Notes: a model not told the origin generated them from the letters alone. A stretch of DNA of 22,166 nucleotides from an uncultured Selenomonadaceae bacterium (GCA_945637225.1 CALZDE010000007.1:1-22166); one strand, 5' to 3'; positions 1 to 7,436 are shown, counted from the first letter of the stretch. Program-made: numbers and translations.

Positions 1-39
1 CTTGGAGTGAGATAAAAATGAATATTAGTTTTATTACAC

Positions 40-69
40 AAAAAGACCGCCAGTAATCATACTGACGGT
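40..69 (-). terminator. intrinsic terminator of the GNAT gene
   Basis: On the minus strand a 9-bp stem (arms 61-69 and 46-54, with one G-U pair) closes a 6-nt loop and is followed by a run of T (CTTTTTG). It lies 14 bases past the stop of the acetyltransferase gene. The G-U pair becomes an A-C mismatch on the plus strand, so it should act mainly on minus-strand transcripts. Confidence 0.85.
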
Positions 70-82
70 TCTTTATTTGAAA

Positions 83-565
83 TTATCTCAGTTCCTTGAT
101 ATACCGTACATCACAGGCACCATGTCCGGTCTCTGTCAAAGCCTCTGTCACCCTTGTAAAGCCAAATTTCTCATAAAATCTCTGTGCTCCTATCATGCTT
201 TCAATTGTTTCTAGATAGCATTTATCGTAATGTTTAGTCGCAAAATCAAGACAAATCTTCATCAGCTCATGAGAAATGCCCTTCCCTCTCACCTCTGGCA
301 CACAATACATTTTCTGAAGCTCACATACACCATCTACCTCTGGAAGCTCACCAATACCTGAACCACCTACTACAGTACCATTTTCATCTTCTGCCACCCA
401 GTAACCTCTGCCTTCACCTGCATATATTTCAGAAAATCGCCCCAAGTCCGAATCAATCCATGCAGTTCCTTCATGATTACCGCCAAATTCTATAAGGCAG
501 GAGCGAATTATCTCCTCTATACGTTTATTATCCTTCTTTTCTATTGGTCTTATTACATACTTCAT
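83..565 (-). CDS. GNAT family N-acetyltransferase
   Basis: A 160-residue single-domain GNAT protein, the usual length for the family. It would transfer an acetyl group from acetyl-CoA to an amine; the substrate cannot be read from sequence. The acetyl-CoA-binding motif A is at residues 88-101 (CVPEVRGKGISHEL, with the R-G-K-G-I pyrophosphate loop). A strand/helix with YLETIESMIGAQRFYEKFGF at about 118-136 is the typical motif B ending, where the YEKFGF element is characteristic. The start is supported by AGAAGG 8-9 bases upstream. No strong promoter was found; a weak TTGAAA/TATAAG pair lies very close to the start. It stands alone and ends at its own terminator. Confidence 0.9.
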   Translation of the reverse strand: MKYVIRPIEKKDNKRIEEIIRSCLIEFGGNHEGTAWIDSDLGRFSEIYAGEGRGYWVAEDENGTVVGGSGIGELPEVDGVCELQKMYCVPEVRGKGISHELMKICLDFATKHYDKCYLETIESMIGAQRFYEKFGFTRVTEALTETGHGACDVRYIKELR

Positions 566-741
566 AAAATATACACCTTCTACTTATAAAATTCATAGAT
601 ATGTCTTTTCAACACCTACTCTATCATATGTAACAACTAATATATTTTTAGCCATATAGTCTATTTAAATATTCAACTTTACAATATCTCATTTCATTAC
701 AATCATAACTTCTATCAGAAGTAGTGATTAATATGTATTTT

Positions 742-1836
742 TTAATTTTGTATCAAATCATTAATAATATTAGTAAATTTAACCGCACCTTTATCATTTA
801 AATGATCAGTATCAACAAAGTCACTCTCATCAAAGTCCTTACTATCAAATAAATCTAAAATTTTGAAATCATACGGAACTCTATTCCAAACTTCATAGCT
901 CATATCCTTAAATTTATGATTCAAATATTTTCTATAATATTTTGTAGCAGGTGGAACAACAACATATAAATCTACTTGTTTATCTTTTAAATACTGATTT
1001 AATTCCAAAAAAATTTTTATATTCTCGCAAAATGTATTAATATGCTTTATTGATTTATTATGTGCTTCTGCTCTATATTTACAAAGAAATTCTTTTTCTG
1101 CGTTGGAAATTTCATTCCATGTTCTTGTTCTATTTTCCCACTGTACGCAAGTCATACTGCTTCTCATGCGGTGAGGTCCAAAATAACTATCATAAAAATT
1201 TTTATCAATAAGTTTTTCAATATCTAGAATATTACTGATAGGAAAAAAAGACGAACATGGTGGTACTAAAATAGCATTATGCAAATCGTTAAATAATGGA
1301 TAGTACACTCTACTAACTCTTGATAATTCCCCCAAATCCTTTGTTAATGATAAATCACTATAAAAATAATAATACGCTGTCACCAAAACAATATTTTCAA
1401 TATTGTCATTTTTATCGCATACTTCTCTTATAATTTTATATGAATAGTACATATCTTGTGAACCTAATGAACAATTTGACAAATATGAATATAATTTTGT
1501 CTCTATTCCAAATTGTGCATAAGAGCTTCCTACACACAATGTATTAATATTTTCATAATATGCTTTTTTAATTTCACTTGCTAAATAGTATCTATCATAA
1601 TTTACAGATATTTCCTTAATCAAATATTCATTTAATTCTCTAATAAAATCTTCATAATAAATTATTTTCCCCTTATCACAATAAAAATCAATATCTTCTT
1701 TAGATATAATTATAATATCGGTTTCATTGACATTATCTATTGATGTAAGCTTACTAATCCATACTTTACTATTAAATATTTGTAACATTTTTTTTACCAA
1801 TAGTACATTTTTAAATTCTTTAACATAAATATTCAT
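742..1836 (-). CDS. SGNH/GDSL-hydrolase-like protein, AT-rich accessory gene
   Basis: A 364-residue protein with no signal peptide or clear membrane segment. Two elements suggest an SGNH-hydrolase fold: a GSSYAQFG stretch about a quarter of the way in (like the GDS/nucleophile block) and DTDHLNDKGAVKF near the C-terminus (like the D-x-x-H block V). Between them VVVPPATKYY resembles a central strand of the fold. Such proteins often act on esters or O-acyl groups of cell-surface polysaccharide, but no substrate can be assigned. The start is the ATG at 1836, with GTGAGG 6 bases upstream; an in-frame TTG at 1854 has no good site. It begins 55 bases after the DUF4143 ATPase stop with no terminator between, so it is probably co-transcribed with it. 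Its base composition is far more AT-rich than its neighbours, which suggests transfer. Confidence 0.5.
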   Translation of the reverse strand: MNIYVKEFKNVLLVKKMLQIFNSKVWISKLTSIDNVNETDIIIISKEDIDFYCDKGKIIYYEDFIRELNEYLIKEISVNYDRYYLASEIKKAYYENINTLCVGSSYAQFGIETKLYSYLSNCSLGSQDMYYSYKIIREVCDKNDNIENIVLVTAYYYFYSDLSLTKDLGELSRVSRVYYPLFNDLHNAILVPPCSSFFPISNILDIEKLIDKNFYDSYFGPHRMRSSMTCVQWENRTRTWNEISNAEKEFLCKYRAEAHNKSIKHINTFCENIKIFLELNQYLKDKQVDLYVVVPPATKYYRKYLNHKFKDMSYEVWNRVPYDFKILDLFDSKDFDESDFVDTDHLNDKGAVKFTNIINDLIQN

Positions 1837-1891
1837 TTTAAACCTCACTATCAAATTATGCAGTATACTTTAACAATTACATGGTACAACC

Positions 1892-3124
1892 TTAAATATA
1901 CTCTATTGGCAATGCAATATTTCTTTCATTCAGCCACAGAGGATTTTCATACATACAAAGAACAGTGCCTTGGCCTCTCTTTTTCCCCTTCACTTTATCC
2001 AATATATCAAAAGCACTTGTCATATCAAGTCTTGGATTTGCAGACATTTTTATTTCTACTGGATAAATTGTATCCTCATCTTCAATTATTAAATCTATTT
2101 CTGCTTCACGATTCTTATCCTTGCCACGATAATAGCTGACATACATACGATAATCCATACCAGCATTAGAAAAGCTTTTCAACACCTCAGATATTACAAA
2201 GGTCTCAAATAATGCCCCTGCCAATGCTCCATTAGAAGCTAATTCTGCTGTTCTATGCTTAGTCAGATAACAGGCAAGGCCAGTATCACGAAAATATATC
2301 TTAGGTGTCTTTATAGCTCTCGTCAATGCCGAATTTGCATATGGCTGTAGTATATACACTATGCCCGAAGCTTCCAATACAGAAGTCCATTCTTTAGCCG
2401 TACTTAAAGTAATATCTGCGTGTTCTGCTAATTTAGCATAGTTAAGCATTTGCCCAGTTCTAGCAGCCAGCACTGTCAGAAAACGAATAAATTTAATATT
2501 ATCCTTTATCTTCAACAAATCGTTTATATCCCTGCTTATGTAAGTCTGAACATAGGAAGCATAAAAAGTCTGCCAATCCATTCCTTCTGATTCATACAAT
2601 GCGGGATAACTGCCACGATGAATATAATACCAAATATCCCTATCGTAATGAAGCTTTTCATTTTCTCTCTGTGATACATATTCTTCTGTGGGAACAAATG
2701 GCTTATTAAAGCTGTCATTTCTGATTTCACGCATAGATAGACCAGCTAACTCAAATATTGCCACTCTGCCAGCAAGAGATTCCGATACATTCTTCATTAA
2801 CTGAAAACTCTGTGAACCTGTCAAAGCAAATAAATCTTTTTCTTTCTTATTGTCACATTCCATTTTTATATAAGGAAACAACTCTTGAATATACTGTACC
2901 TCGTCTAATACCAATGGAACACGATTATTACGGAAAAATAATCCTGGCTCTGTTTTTGCCTGTTCTAGTATCAATGGATCATCAAAGGTAATATATCTTC
3001 GCTTTGGATAAATTTCTTTTAACATGGTAGATTTACCTACCTGTCTTGCTCCTGTAACTAATATAGCTTTAAAATCATGGGCAGTCTTTTCTACAAATTG
3101 ACTTATAGCACGATTGAAATACAT
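1892..3124 (-). CDS. AAA-family ATPase with C-terminal DUF4143 domain (copy 1)
   Basis: About 410 residues with the standard two-part layout of the AAA_14/DUF4143 family. The N-terminal P-loop has Walker A GARQVGKST and Walker B VLDEVQ, followed by LTGSQSFQLM and ESLAGRV, which are family hallmarks. The C-terminal DUF4143 region carries RDTGLACYL and a nuclease-like pattern, E-x-VISEVLKSF ... REAEIDLII ... YPVEIK, matching the PD-(D/E)XK arrangement E-D-ExK. The family is common and its biochemical role unknown. An in-frame ATG at 3130 abuts the ribosome binding site AGAAGG, so the ATG at 3124 (6-7 bases spacing) is the more likely start. A second paralogue lies at 9300-10529. The gene has its own consensus promoter and probably carries the SGNH-like gene downstream. 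Confidence 0.85.
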   Translation of the reverse strand: MYFNRAISQFVEKTAHDFKAILVTGARQVGKSTMLKEIYPKRRYITFDDPLILEQAKTEPGLFFRNNRVPLVLDEVQYIQELFPYIKMECDNKKEKDLFALTGSQSFQLMKNVSESLAGRVAIFELAGLSMREIRNDSFNKPFVPTEEYVSQRENEKLHYDRDIWYYIHRGSYPALYESEGMDWQTFYASYVQTYISRDINDLLKIKDNIKFIRFLTVLAARTGQMLNYAKLAEHADITLSTAKEWTSVLEASGIVYILQPYANSALTRAIKTPKIYFRDTGLACYLTKHRTAELASNGALAGALFETFVISEVLKSFSNAGMDYRMYVSYYRGKDKNREAEIDLIIEDEDTIYPVEIKMSANPRLDMTSAFDILDKVKGKKRGQGTVLCMYENPLWLNERNIALPIEYI

Positions 3125-3143
3125 TTTCATCCCTTCTTTACGA

Positions 3144-3170
3144 CTAATCTATAGTTATATTATATATTAG
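3144..3170. promoter_or_regulatory. candidate operator dyad over the -10 of ATPase copy 1
   Basis: Arms CTAATCTATA (3144-3153) and TATATATTAG (3161-3170) are inverted with 9 of 10 positions matching around a 7-base centre. The second arm overlaps the -10 hexamer, and the rest covers the expected start point. This is a position where a repressor would block initiation. It is an inference from symmetry and location only; AT-rich DNA gives such symmetry easily. Confidence 0.35.
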
Positions 3171-3187
3171 CCACAAATTCATGTCAA
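3159..3187 (-). promoter_or_regulatory. consensus sigma-A promoter for DUF4143 ATPase copy 1
   Basis: On the minus strand, TTGACA (3182-3187), a 17-base spacer and TATAAT (3159-3164) match the housekeeping consensus exactly. The -35 lies directly beside the T-run of the trmD terminator. An imperfect dyad (3144-3153 / 3161-3170) overlaps the -10. Confidence 0.9.
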
Positions 3188-3188
3188 G

Positions 3189-3218
3189 AAAAATAGGGCA
3201 ACTCCTAAAAGCTGCCCT
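3189..3218 (-). terminator. intrinsic terminator of the ylxM-trmD operon
   Basis: On the minus strand a 9-bp stem (AGGGCAGCT with AGTTGCCCT, one G-U) and a 6-nt loop are followed by ATTTTTC. It lies 35 bases past the trmD stop and closes the ribosomal/SRP operon. Confidence 0.88.
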
Positions 3219-3252
3219 AAACATATCTATATTAATTACTAACCACTATTTA

Positions 3253-3993
3253 CTAATCACTGTCCATCAGACCAGCTAAAAATTCCTTATCCTTTTTATC
3301 CAGTTCTGCATTTTTCAGCAAATCCGGTCTTTTTTCAAAGGTTACTCTCAGAGCTTCTTCCCTTCGCCATCTGTTGATTTTAGCATGATTGCCGGAAAAT
3401 AATACTTCTGGCACCTGCATTCCTTCAAAATCACGTGGTCTTGTATACTGAGGGTGTTCTAATAAACCATTGTAAAAAGAATCTGTTGGGGCAGACTCCT
3501 CTGAGCCTAAAACACCAGGAATCATTCTAGCTACTGCGTCAGTAATCATCATAGCTGGAAGCTCTCCGCCTGTTAAGACAAAATCACCAATGGAAATTGC
3601 TTCATCAGCTAAATAGTTGCTTATTCTGGCATCAAAGCCTTCATAATGGCCGCAGATAAAAATCAGCTGGTCGTAGGTAGCTAATTCCTTAGCTTTTTCC
3701 TGATTAAATACTTTTCCCTCTGGACTCAAAAGAATAACTCTTCTTTTTGCAAAATTAGTGGTTTCCTTCAAAAAGTTTACTGCCCGAAAGAGAGGCTCTG
3801 GCTTTAATACCATGCCGCTTCCTCCGCCAAAGGGAATATCGTCTACATTTTTATGCTTAGAAAAGGCAAAATCACGAAAATTCATTAAATGTATATCCAA
3901 AAGATTTGCCGCTTTTGCTCTTTTAATGATACTTTCGCCAAAAACGCCCTTAAACATTTCTGGAAACAGGGACAGTATGTCTATCCTGAGCAT
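3253..3993 (-). CDS. trmD: tRNA (guanine(37)-N1)-methyltransferase TrmD
   Basis: A 246-residue SPOUT methyltransferase of full usual length. It methylates G37 of tRNAs reading CNN codons, using S-adenosylmethionine, to prevent +1 frameshifting. The trefoil-knot cofactor site is visible as CGHYEG (114-119) and SIGDFVLTGGE (134-144). The catalytic aspartate is expected at D171 in the APTDSF stretch, and the C-terminal tRNA-binding domain is present. The start codon at 3993 overlaps the last base of rimM, a tight coupling normal for this operon. In Bacillus-type operons rplS (L19) follows trmD; here an intrinsic terminator follows directly. Confidence 0.98.
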   Translation of the reverse strand: MLRIDILSLFPEMFKGVFGESIIKRAKAANLLDIHLMNFRDFAFSKHKNVDDIPFGGGSGMVLKPEPLFRAVNFLKETTNFAKRRVILLSPEGKVFNQEKAKELATYDQLIFICGHYEGFDARISNYLADEAISIGDFVLTGGELPAMMITDAVARMIPGVLGSEESAPTDSFYNGLLEHPQYTRPRDFEGMQVPEVLFSGNHAKINRWRREEALRVTFEKRPDLLKNAELDKKDKEFLAGLMDSD

Positions 3994-4526
3994 CAGATTT
4001 CCTCCAGCATATTTATGTCAATAACCATGCGTCCTTCTGGTACGTTTATTTCCTTGACAACTGCCTTCAATGCAGGAATCATCAGCTGTTTTGCCTCGCC
4101 CTTCTTAGAGGTTACATAAACATCGTTACTGCCAGTCTTCAGTACCTCAGTAACATGACCTAATGAATTTTTCTCTAAGTCAAATACCTCAAGACCGATG
4201 ATATCAAAGGTGTAATATTCGCCTTCTTCGAGAGGAACAGCATCCTTTTTGTCAATCATGAGAAGCTTTCCTGTGAGAGAGGCTACCGTTTCCCTTACAT
4301 CATACTGCTTAAATCTCAACAGCACAAACTGCTTATGATACTTCACATCTACGATATCAAGACGTTCATCATCGACATAAACATAATCCAGTTCCTCAAA
4401 ACGCTCTGGAAAATCTGTTAAAGGAATTACCCTTATATCTCCGCGAATGCCCTGAGGTGCTCCTGCCTTGCCAACAACAATACGGTCTTTGTTTTCTGCT
4501 TTTTTCTTAGCCTCGGATCGCAACAA
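3993..4526 (-). CDS. rimM: ribosome maturation factor RimM
   Basis: A 177-residue protein matching RimM: an N-terminal barrel domain beginning IVVGKAGAPQGIRGDIRV and a C-terminal PRC-barrel domain including YYTFDIIGLEVF and the terminal LMIPALKAVVKEINV ... GRMVIDI segment. RimM binds S19 in the 30S head and assists late 16S maturation. The reading frame has no ATG at its head. It starts at TTG (4526), with GGAGG (4536-4540) 9 bases upstream and an in-frame TAG just before it. The start therefore lies inside the end of ylqD (20-base overlap), which suggests translational coupling and modest initiation strength. Confidence 0.95.
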   Translation of the reverse strand: MLRSEAKKKAENKDRIVVGKAGAPQGIRGDIRVIPLTDFPERFEELDYVYVDDERLDIVDVKYHKQFVLLRFKQYDVRETVASLTGKLLMIDKKDAVPLEEGEYYTFDIIGLEVFDLEKNSLGHVTEVLKTGSNDVYVTSKKGEAKQLMIPALKAVVKEINVPEGRMVIDINMLEEI

Positions 4527-4914
4527 CTACGTCATCCTCCACAACAACTTCCAGATTGTGAATATCACGGATATTATCACCAATTTTCAGCTCTACTACG
4601 CGGTTGGTCTGATGCTGGATAATCTCTGCACCGAGAACCAGCTTCTTAGTGGTAGCTAACTGCTCGGAAATCTGAGCACGTACATTCAGACGCTCCTCAC
4701 GCATCTGACCGAAATGTGCACGCATAGCCTGCATCTGACGGATATCCTCTGGTGGAATCTGACCAGCAGCCTTCTTCTCCTCAATATCAATCTGCTGTAA
4801 TTCCAGCTCAATATTATTAAGGTCGGCTTCCATGCCGTCAACCATACGCTTCTTCAGCTTCTCAGTCAGTTTTGCCTTAATATTCAGTGGTACAAGGATG
4901 TTTACGCTATCCAT
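4507..4914 (-). CDS. ylqD: YlqD family protein
   Basis: A protein of about 135 residues recognised by position and character. YlqD sits between khpA (ylqC) and rimM in Bacillus operons and is a coiled-coil protein of unknown function. Here a central, highly charged helical region (from about residue 15 to 90, rich in E, Q, K and R) is followed by a short beta-rich end (VVELKIGDNIRDIHNLEVVVEDDVV). An in-frame ATG at 4929 reads into its own ribosome binding site (ATGGAGG). The ATG at 4914 has GGAGG 8 bases upstream and is the likely start, giving the MDSVNILVPLN terminus. A hairpin at 4961-4995 separates it from khpA. Confidence 0.85.
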   Translation of the reverse strand: MDSVNILVPLNIKAKLTEKLKKRMVDGMEADLNNIELELQQIDIEEKKAAGQIPPEDIRQMQAMRAHFGQMREERLNVRAQISEQLATTKKLVLGAEIIQHQTNRVVELKIGDNIRDIHNLEVVVEDDVVVAIRG

Positions 4915-4960
4915 TGATTTTTCCTCCATTCAAATAAATAATTATTCATCCTAAAGAAAT

Positions 4961-4995
4961 AGCGGCAAGCCGCCCGAAGGCAAACACCAGCCGCT
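4961..4995 (-). other. intercistronic hairpin between khpA and ylqD
   Basis: On the minus strand AGCGGC and GCCGCT form an outer 6-bp stem. An inner GCC-TTCG-GGC hairpin carries a stable UUCG tetraloop, and ATTTCTTT follows. It lies 30 bases past the khpA stop and 47 bases before the chosen ylqD start. It could be a partial terminator, an RNA stability element for the upstream genes, or a processing site; the T-run is interrupted, so full termination is unlikely. Confidence 0.55.
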
Positions 4996-5025
4996 TTGTT
5001 TCACTTTAACAGTCAAGTAATTGCA

Positions 5026-5256
5026 TTATTCTACAATCTCTACATTAACTTTCTTATTTTCGCGGGTAGCGGCAGCCTTAACAACAGTACGCAATGCCTT
5101 AGCAATACGTCCCTGCTTACCAATTACCTTACCCATATCGTCAGCAGCAACACGCAACTCATAGGTTACAGTGTCGCCATCCTGCTTCTCATCTACAACA
5201 ATCTGCTCTGGATGATCAACAAGAGATCTAGCGATTATTTCAATAATCTCTTTCAT
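5026..5256 (-). CDS. khpA: KH-domain RNA-binding protein KhpA (YlqC)
   Basis: A 76-residue single KH domain, the normal KhpA size. The GxxG loop that contacts RNA is GKQG (within MGKVIGKQGRIAKALRTVV, roughly residues 41-59), preceded by the strand VTYELRVAADD. In Firmicutes KhpA pairs with KhpB/Jag to bind RNA and influence cell elongation and division; no khpB is in this window. The ribosome binding site is AAAGGATAA, 5-9 bases before the start. It lies between rpsP and ylqD, its standard place. Confidence 0.95.
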   Translation of the reverse strand: MKEIIEIIARSLVDHPEQIVVDEKQDGDTVTYELRVAADDMGKVIGKQGRIAKALRTVVKAAATRENKKVNVEIVE

Positions 5257-5294
5257 GCCGTTATCCTTTCATTGAAGAACGCTGAAAAGAGCTA

Positions 5295-5570
5295 TTAGTT
5301 CTTAGCATGCTTTGCTGCATCGTACTTAGCCATGATACCCTGCTTGGAGAACAGAGAACGAACGGTATCGGTAGGCTGTGCACCCTTCTGCATCCAGTCA
5401 ATTGCCTTAGCCTCGTCGATATTTACAATAGCTGGCTCCTTGGTGGAATCGTAGTTACCGAGAATCTCGATGAAACGACCATCACGTGGGGAACGGGAAT
5501 CAGCTACAACAATACGATAGAAAGGATTTCTCTTTGCGCCCATACGGTTTAAACGAATCTTAACTGCCAT
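5295..5570 (-). CDS. rpsP: 30S ribosomal protein S16
   Basis: A 91-residue S16 with the conserved start MAVKIRLNRMGAKRNPFYRIVVADSR and the GRFIEILGNYD segment. S16 binds 16S rRNA early in 30S assembly. AGGAGTG lies about 8 bases before the ATG. It follows ffh after 106 bases, the longest gap in the operon, and that gap holds a possible internal promoter. Confidence 0.99.
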   Translation of the reverse strand: MAVKIRLNRMGAKRNPFYRIVVADSRSPRDGRFIEILGNYDSTKEPAIVNIDEAKAIDWMQKGAQPTDTVRSLFSKQGIMAKYDAAKHAKN

Positions 5571-5596
5571 TTTAAATTCACTCCTGTAAAATCTAA

Positions 5597-5624
5597 ATAA
5601 TATTCTTCTAAAAATCTATTTCAA
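5597..5624 (-). promoter_or_regulatory. possible internal promoter before rpsP
   Basis: On the minus strand TTGAAA (5619-5624), a 16-base spacer and TATTAT (5597-5602) lie in the 106-base ffh-rpsP gap, 27 bases before the rpsP start. It could give S16 and the genes after it extra expression independent of ffh. The region is AT-rich, so chance similarity is possible. Confidence 0.45.
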
Positions 5625-5676
5625 TTTAATTTGCTTCTGCAAAATTTAAAATTGAATACCTCATTGATAAAAATGC

Positions 5677-7062
5677 TTAACGCATAAATGGAAGCTTCAT
5701 GCCTCCAGCAAGATTTTTCAACGCTCCCATGCCTGGGAAACCGCCCTTCTTGCCCATCTTCATTTTCTTCATCTTGCGCATCATCTTCTGCATCTCACCA
5801 AACTGCTTCAAGAGACGGTTTACGTCCTGCACTCTGGTACCACTGCCCATAGCAATACGCTTGCGTCGGCTGCCATTGATAATGCTGATATCGGCTCTTT
5901 CCTTTGGAGTCATGGATTTAATAATTGCCTCAATCTGACGCATTTCCTTGCCATCGAGGTCTAAATCCTTACCTTCCAGCTTCTTCTTCACATCACCCAT
6001 ACCTGGAATCATGCCAAGAATATCCTCAAAGGAGCCTAATTTCTTAACCTGCTGCATCTGATTAAGGAAATCATCCAAGGTGAAATCGTCCTTGCGGAGC
6101 TTTTTCTCCAGCTTCTTTGCTTCCTCAATATCAAAGGTTGCCTGAGCCTTCTCAATCAGTGACAGCACGTCACCCATGCCCAAAATTCGGGAAGCCATAC
6201 GGTCTGGATAGAAAGGAGCAAGTGGCTCCAGCTTCTCGCCAATACCGATGAACTTTACATTAAGACCTGTAACAGACTTAACGGAAAGTGCGGCACCACC
6301 GCGGGCATCACCATCCATCTTAGTCATGATAAGACCATCAACGGACAAATCCTTATTGAAGGCATCTGCTACATTGACTGCTTCCTGACCAGTCATGGCA
6401 TCTACTACTAAGAGAATTTCATGCGGATTAACTGTGGATTTAATATCCTTCAGCTCCTGCATCAGCTTCTCATCTATCTGTAAACGGCCCGCAGTATCTA
6501 TGATAACTACATCATTCAAATGACCGCTTGCATACTTTATGGATTCTTCTGCTATGGTTACAGGACTTGTGCCCTGCTCCATAGCAAACACTGGAATATT
6601 CAGCTGTTTACCGATAACCTGCAACTGAGTAATAGCCGCAGGACGATAAATATCGCCAGCTACCAGCAGAGGACTCTTGCCCTGCTTCTTTAATGTAAGT
6701 GCGAGCTTACCAGCAGATGTAGTTTTACCAGCACCCTGCAAACCTACCATCATTATAATAGTTGGTGGATTTGGCTGTATATTAATCTTGCTTTGGGAAC
6801 CGCCTAACAATGTAGTCAATTCCTCATTGACAATCTTGACAACTAACTGCGCTGGCGTGAGGTTCTCCATAACCTCCTGACCAACTGCACGCTCCTTGAC
6901 TGTCTTAATAAACTGCTTTACTACCTTGAAATTTACGTCAGCTTCGAGAAGTGCCATTCGCACGTCTCGCATGGCCTCATTTACGTCATCCTCGGTAAGC
7001 TTTCCATGACCTCTCAGCTTTTTAAATGTCTCTTGCAGACGATCTGCCAAGCCTTCAAACAT
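5677..7062 (-). CDS. ffh: signal recognition particle protein Ffh
   Basis: About 461 residues, a full-length SRP54-type GTPase that binds 4.5S/6S RNA and signal sequences and docks with FtsY. The order is the N domain (helical bundle starting MFEGLADRLQETFKKLRGHGKL), the G domain with GLQGAGKTTSAGKL (P-loop), DTAGRLQIDEKL and TKMDGDARGGAAL, and a methionine-rich M domain ending in repeated MMRKMKKMKMGKKGGFPGMG. An in-frame ATG at 7080 precedes the Shine-Dalgarno sequence AAGGAGG. The ATG at 7062 has correct spacing (7 bases) and gives the canonical MFEGL terminus. It follows ylxM closely, the usual regulator/partner arrangement. Confidence 0.99.
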   Translation of the reverse strand: MFEGLADRLQETFKKLRGHGKLTEDDVNEAMRDVRMALLEADVNFKVVKQFIKTVKERAVGQEVMENLTPAQLVVKIVNEELTTLLGGSQSKINIQPNPPTIIMMVGLQGAGKTTSAGKLALTLKKQGKSPLLVAGDIYRPAAITQLQVIGKQLNIPVFAMEQGTSPVTIAEESIKYASGHLNDVVIIDTAGRLQIDEKLMQELKDIKSTVNPHEILLVVDAMTGQEAVNVADAFNKDLSVDGLIMTKMDGDARGGAALSVKSVTGLNVKFIGIGEKLEPLAPFYPDRMASRILGMGDVLSLIEKAQATFDIEEAKKLEKKLRKDDFTLDDFLNQMQQVKKLGSFEDILGMIPGMGDVKKKLEGKDLDLDGKEMRQIEAIIKSMTPKERADISIINGSRRKRIAMGSGTRVQDVNRLLKQFGEMQKMMRKMKKMKMGKKGGFPGMGALKNLAGGMKLPFMR

Positions 7063-7082
7063 CCGAAAGCCTCCTTCCATTT

Positions 7083-7436
7083 CTATGCCCTGCTGGTAAA
7101 TGGTTCCAAATGGGCTAATATATCTTTAACTTTCCCTGCATTATCTTCATTAGCAAGCTGGGAAATTTCCTCATAAATTGCATTCAGTGCTTCACGCTGC
7201 TGCTGCTGTCTTTTTGCCAGCCCCAGCTCAGTCTCCAAATCCTCCATCTTCTGACGGGCACGAGACAAAAGGTCATGCACTGCCTGACGGGATACGCCTA
7301 AATCCTCTCCAATCTCAGAAAGAGAAAAATCTTCATCCAAGTACATTGAAAGGCATTTATACTGCTTTTCTGTAAGCATAGGACCATACAAGCCAAACAA
7401 CTCTGTAACATGGATTCTGTTCGCCATGCTGTCCAT
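7083..7436 (-). CDS. ylxM: YlxM family helix-turn-helix protein
   Basis: A 117-residue YlxM/p13 protein. A sigma-70 region-4-like helix-turn-helix is visible from LTEKQYKCLSMYLDEDFSLSEIGEDLGVSRQAVHDLLSRAR (residues about 21-61), followed by a charged helix. YlxM genes lie directly before ffh across Firmicutes and are linked to SRP function or its expression; the direct DNA target is not established. AGGTGAG lies 3 bases before the ATG at 7436, and an alternative in-frame ATG is three codons in. It is the first gene of the operon, 47 bases downstream of a perfect consensus -10. Confidence 0.95.
   Translation of the reverse strand: MDSMANRIHVTELFGLYGPMLTEKQYKCLSMYLDEDFSLSEIGEDLGVSRQAVHDLLSRARQKMEDLETELGLAKRQQQQREALNAIYEEISQLANEDNAGKVKDILAHLEPFTSRA

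Noticed and set aside
15..57. Tiny plus-strand frame of 12 codons after GGAGTGAG at the window edge
   Set aside because: It runs into the GNAT terminator stem, is cut off from any context, and is too short to support as a gene.
706..720. Inverted repeat ACTTCT-atc-AGAAGT after the SGNH-like gene as a terminator
   Set aside because: The stem is only 6 A/T-rich base pairs and no T-run follows on the minus strand, so it does not look like an intrinsic terminator.
1858..2139. Open frame on the plus strand opposite the 3' end of ATPase copy 1
   Set aside because: It is antisense to a clear DUF4143 domain, has no ribosome binding site or promoter, and its composition is that of the complementary strand.
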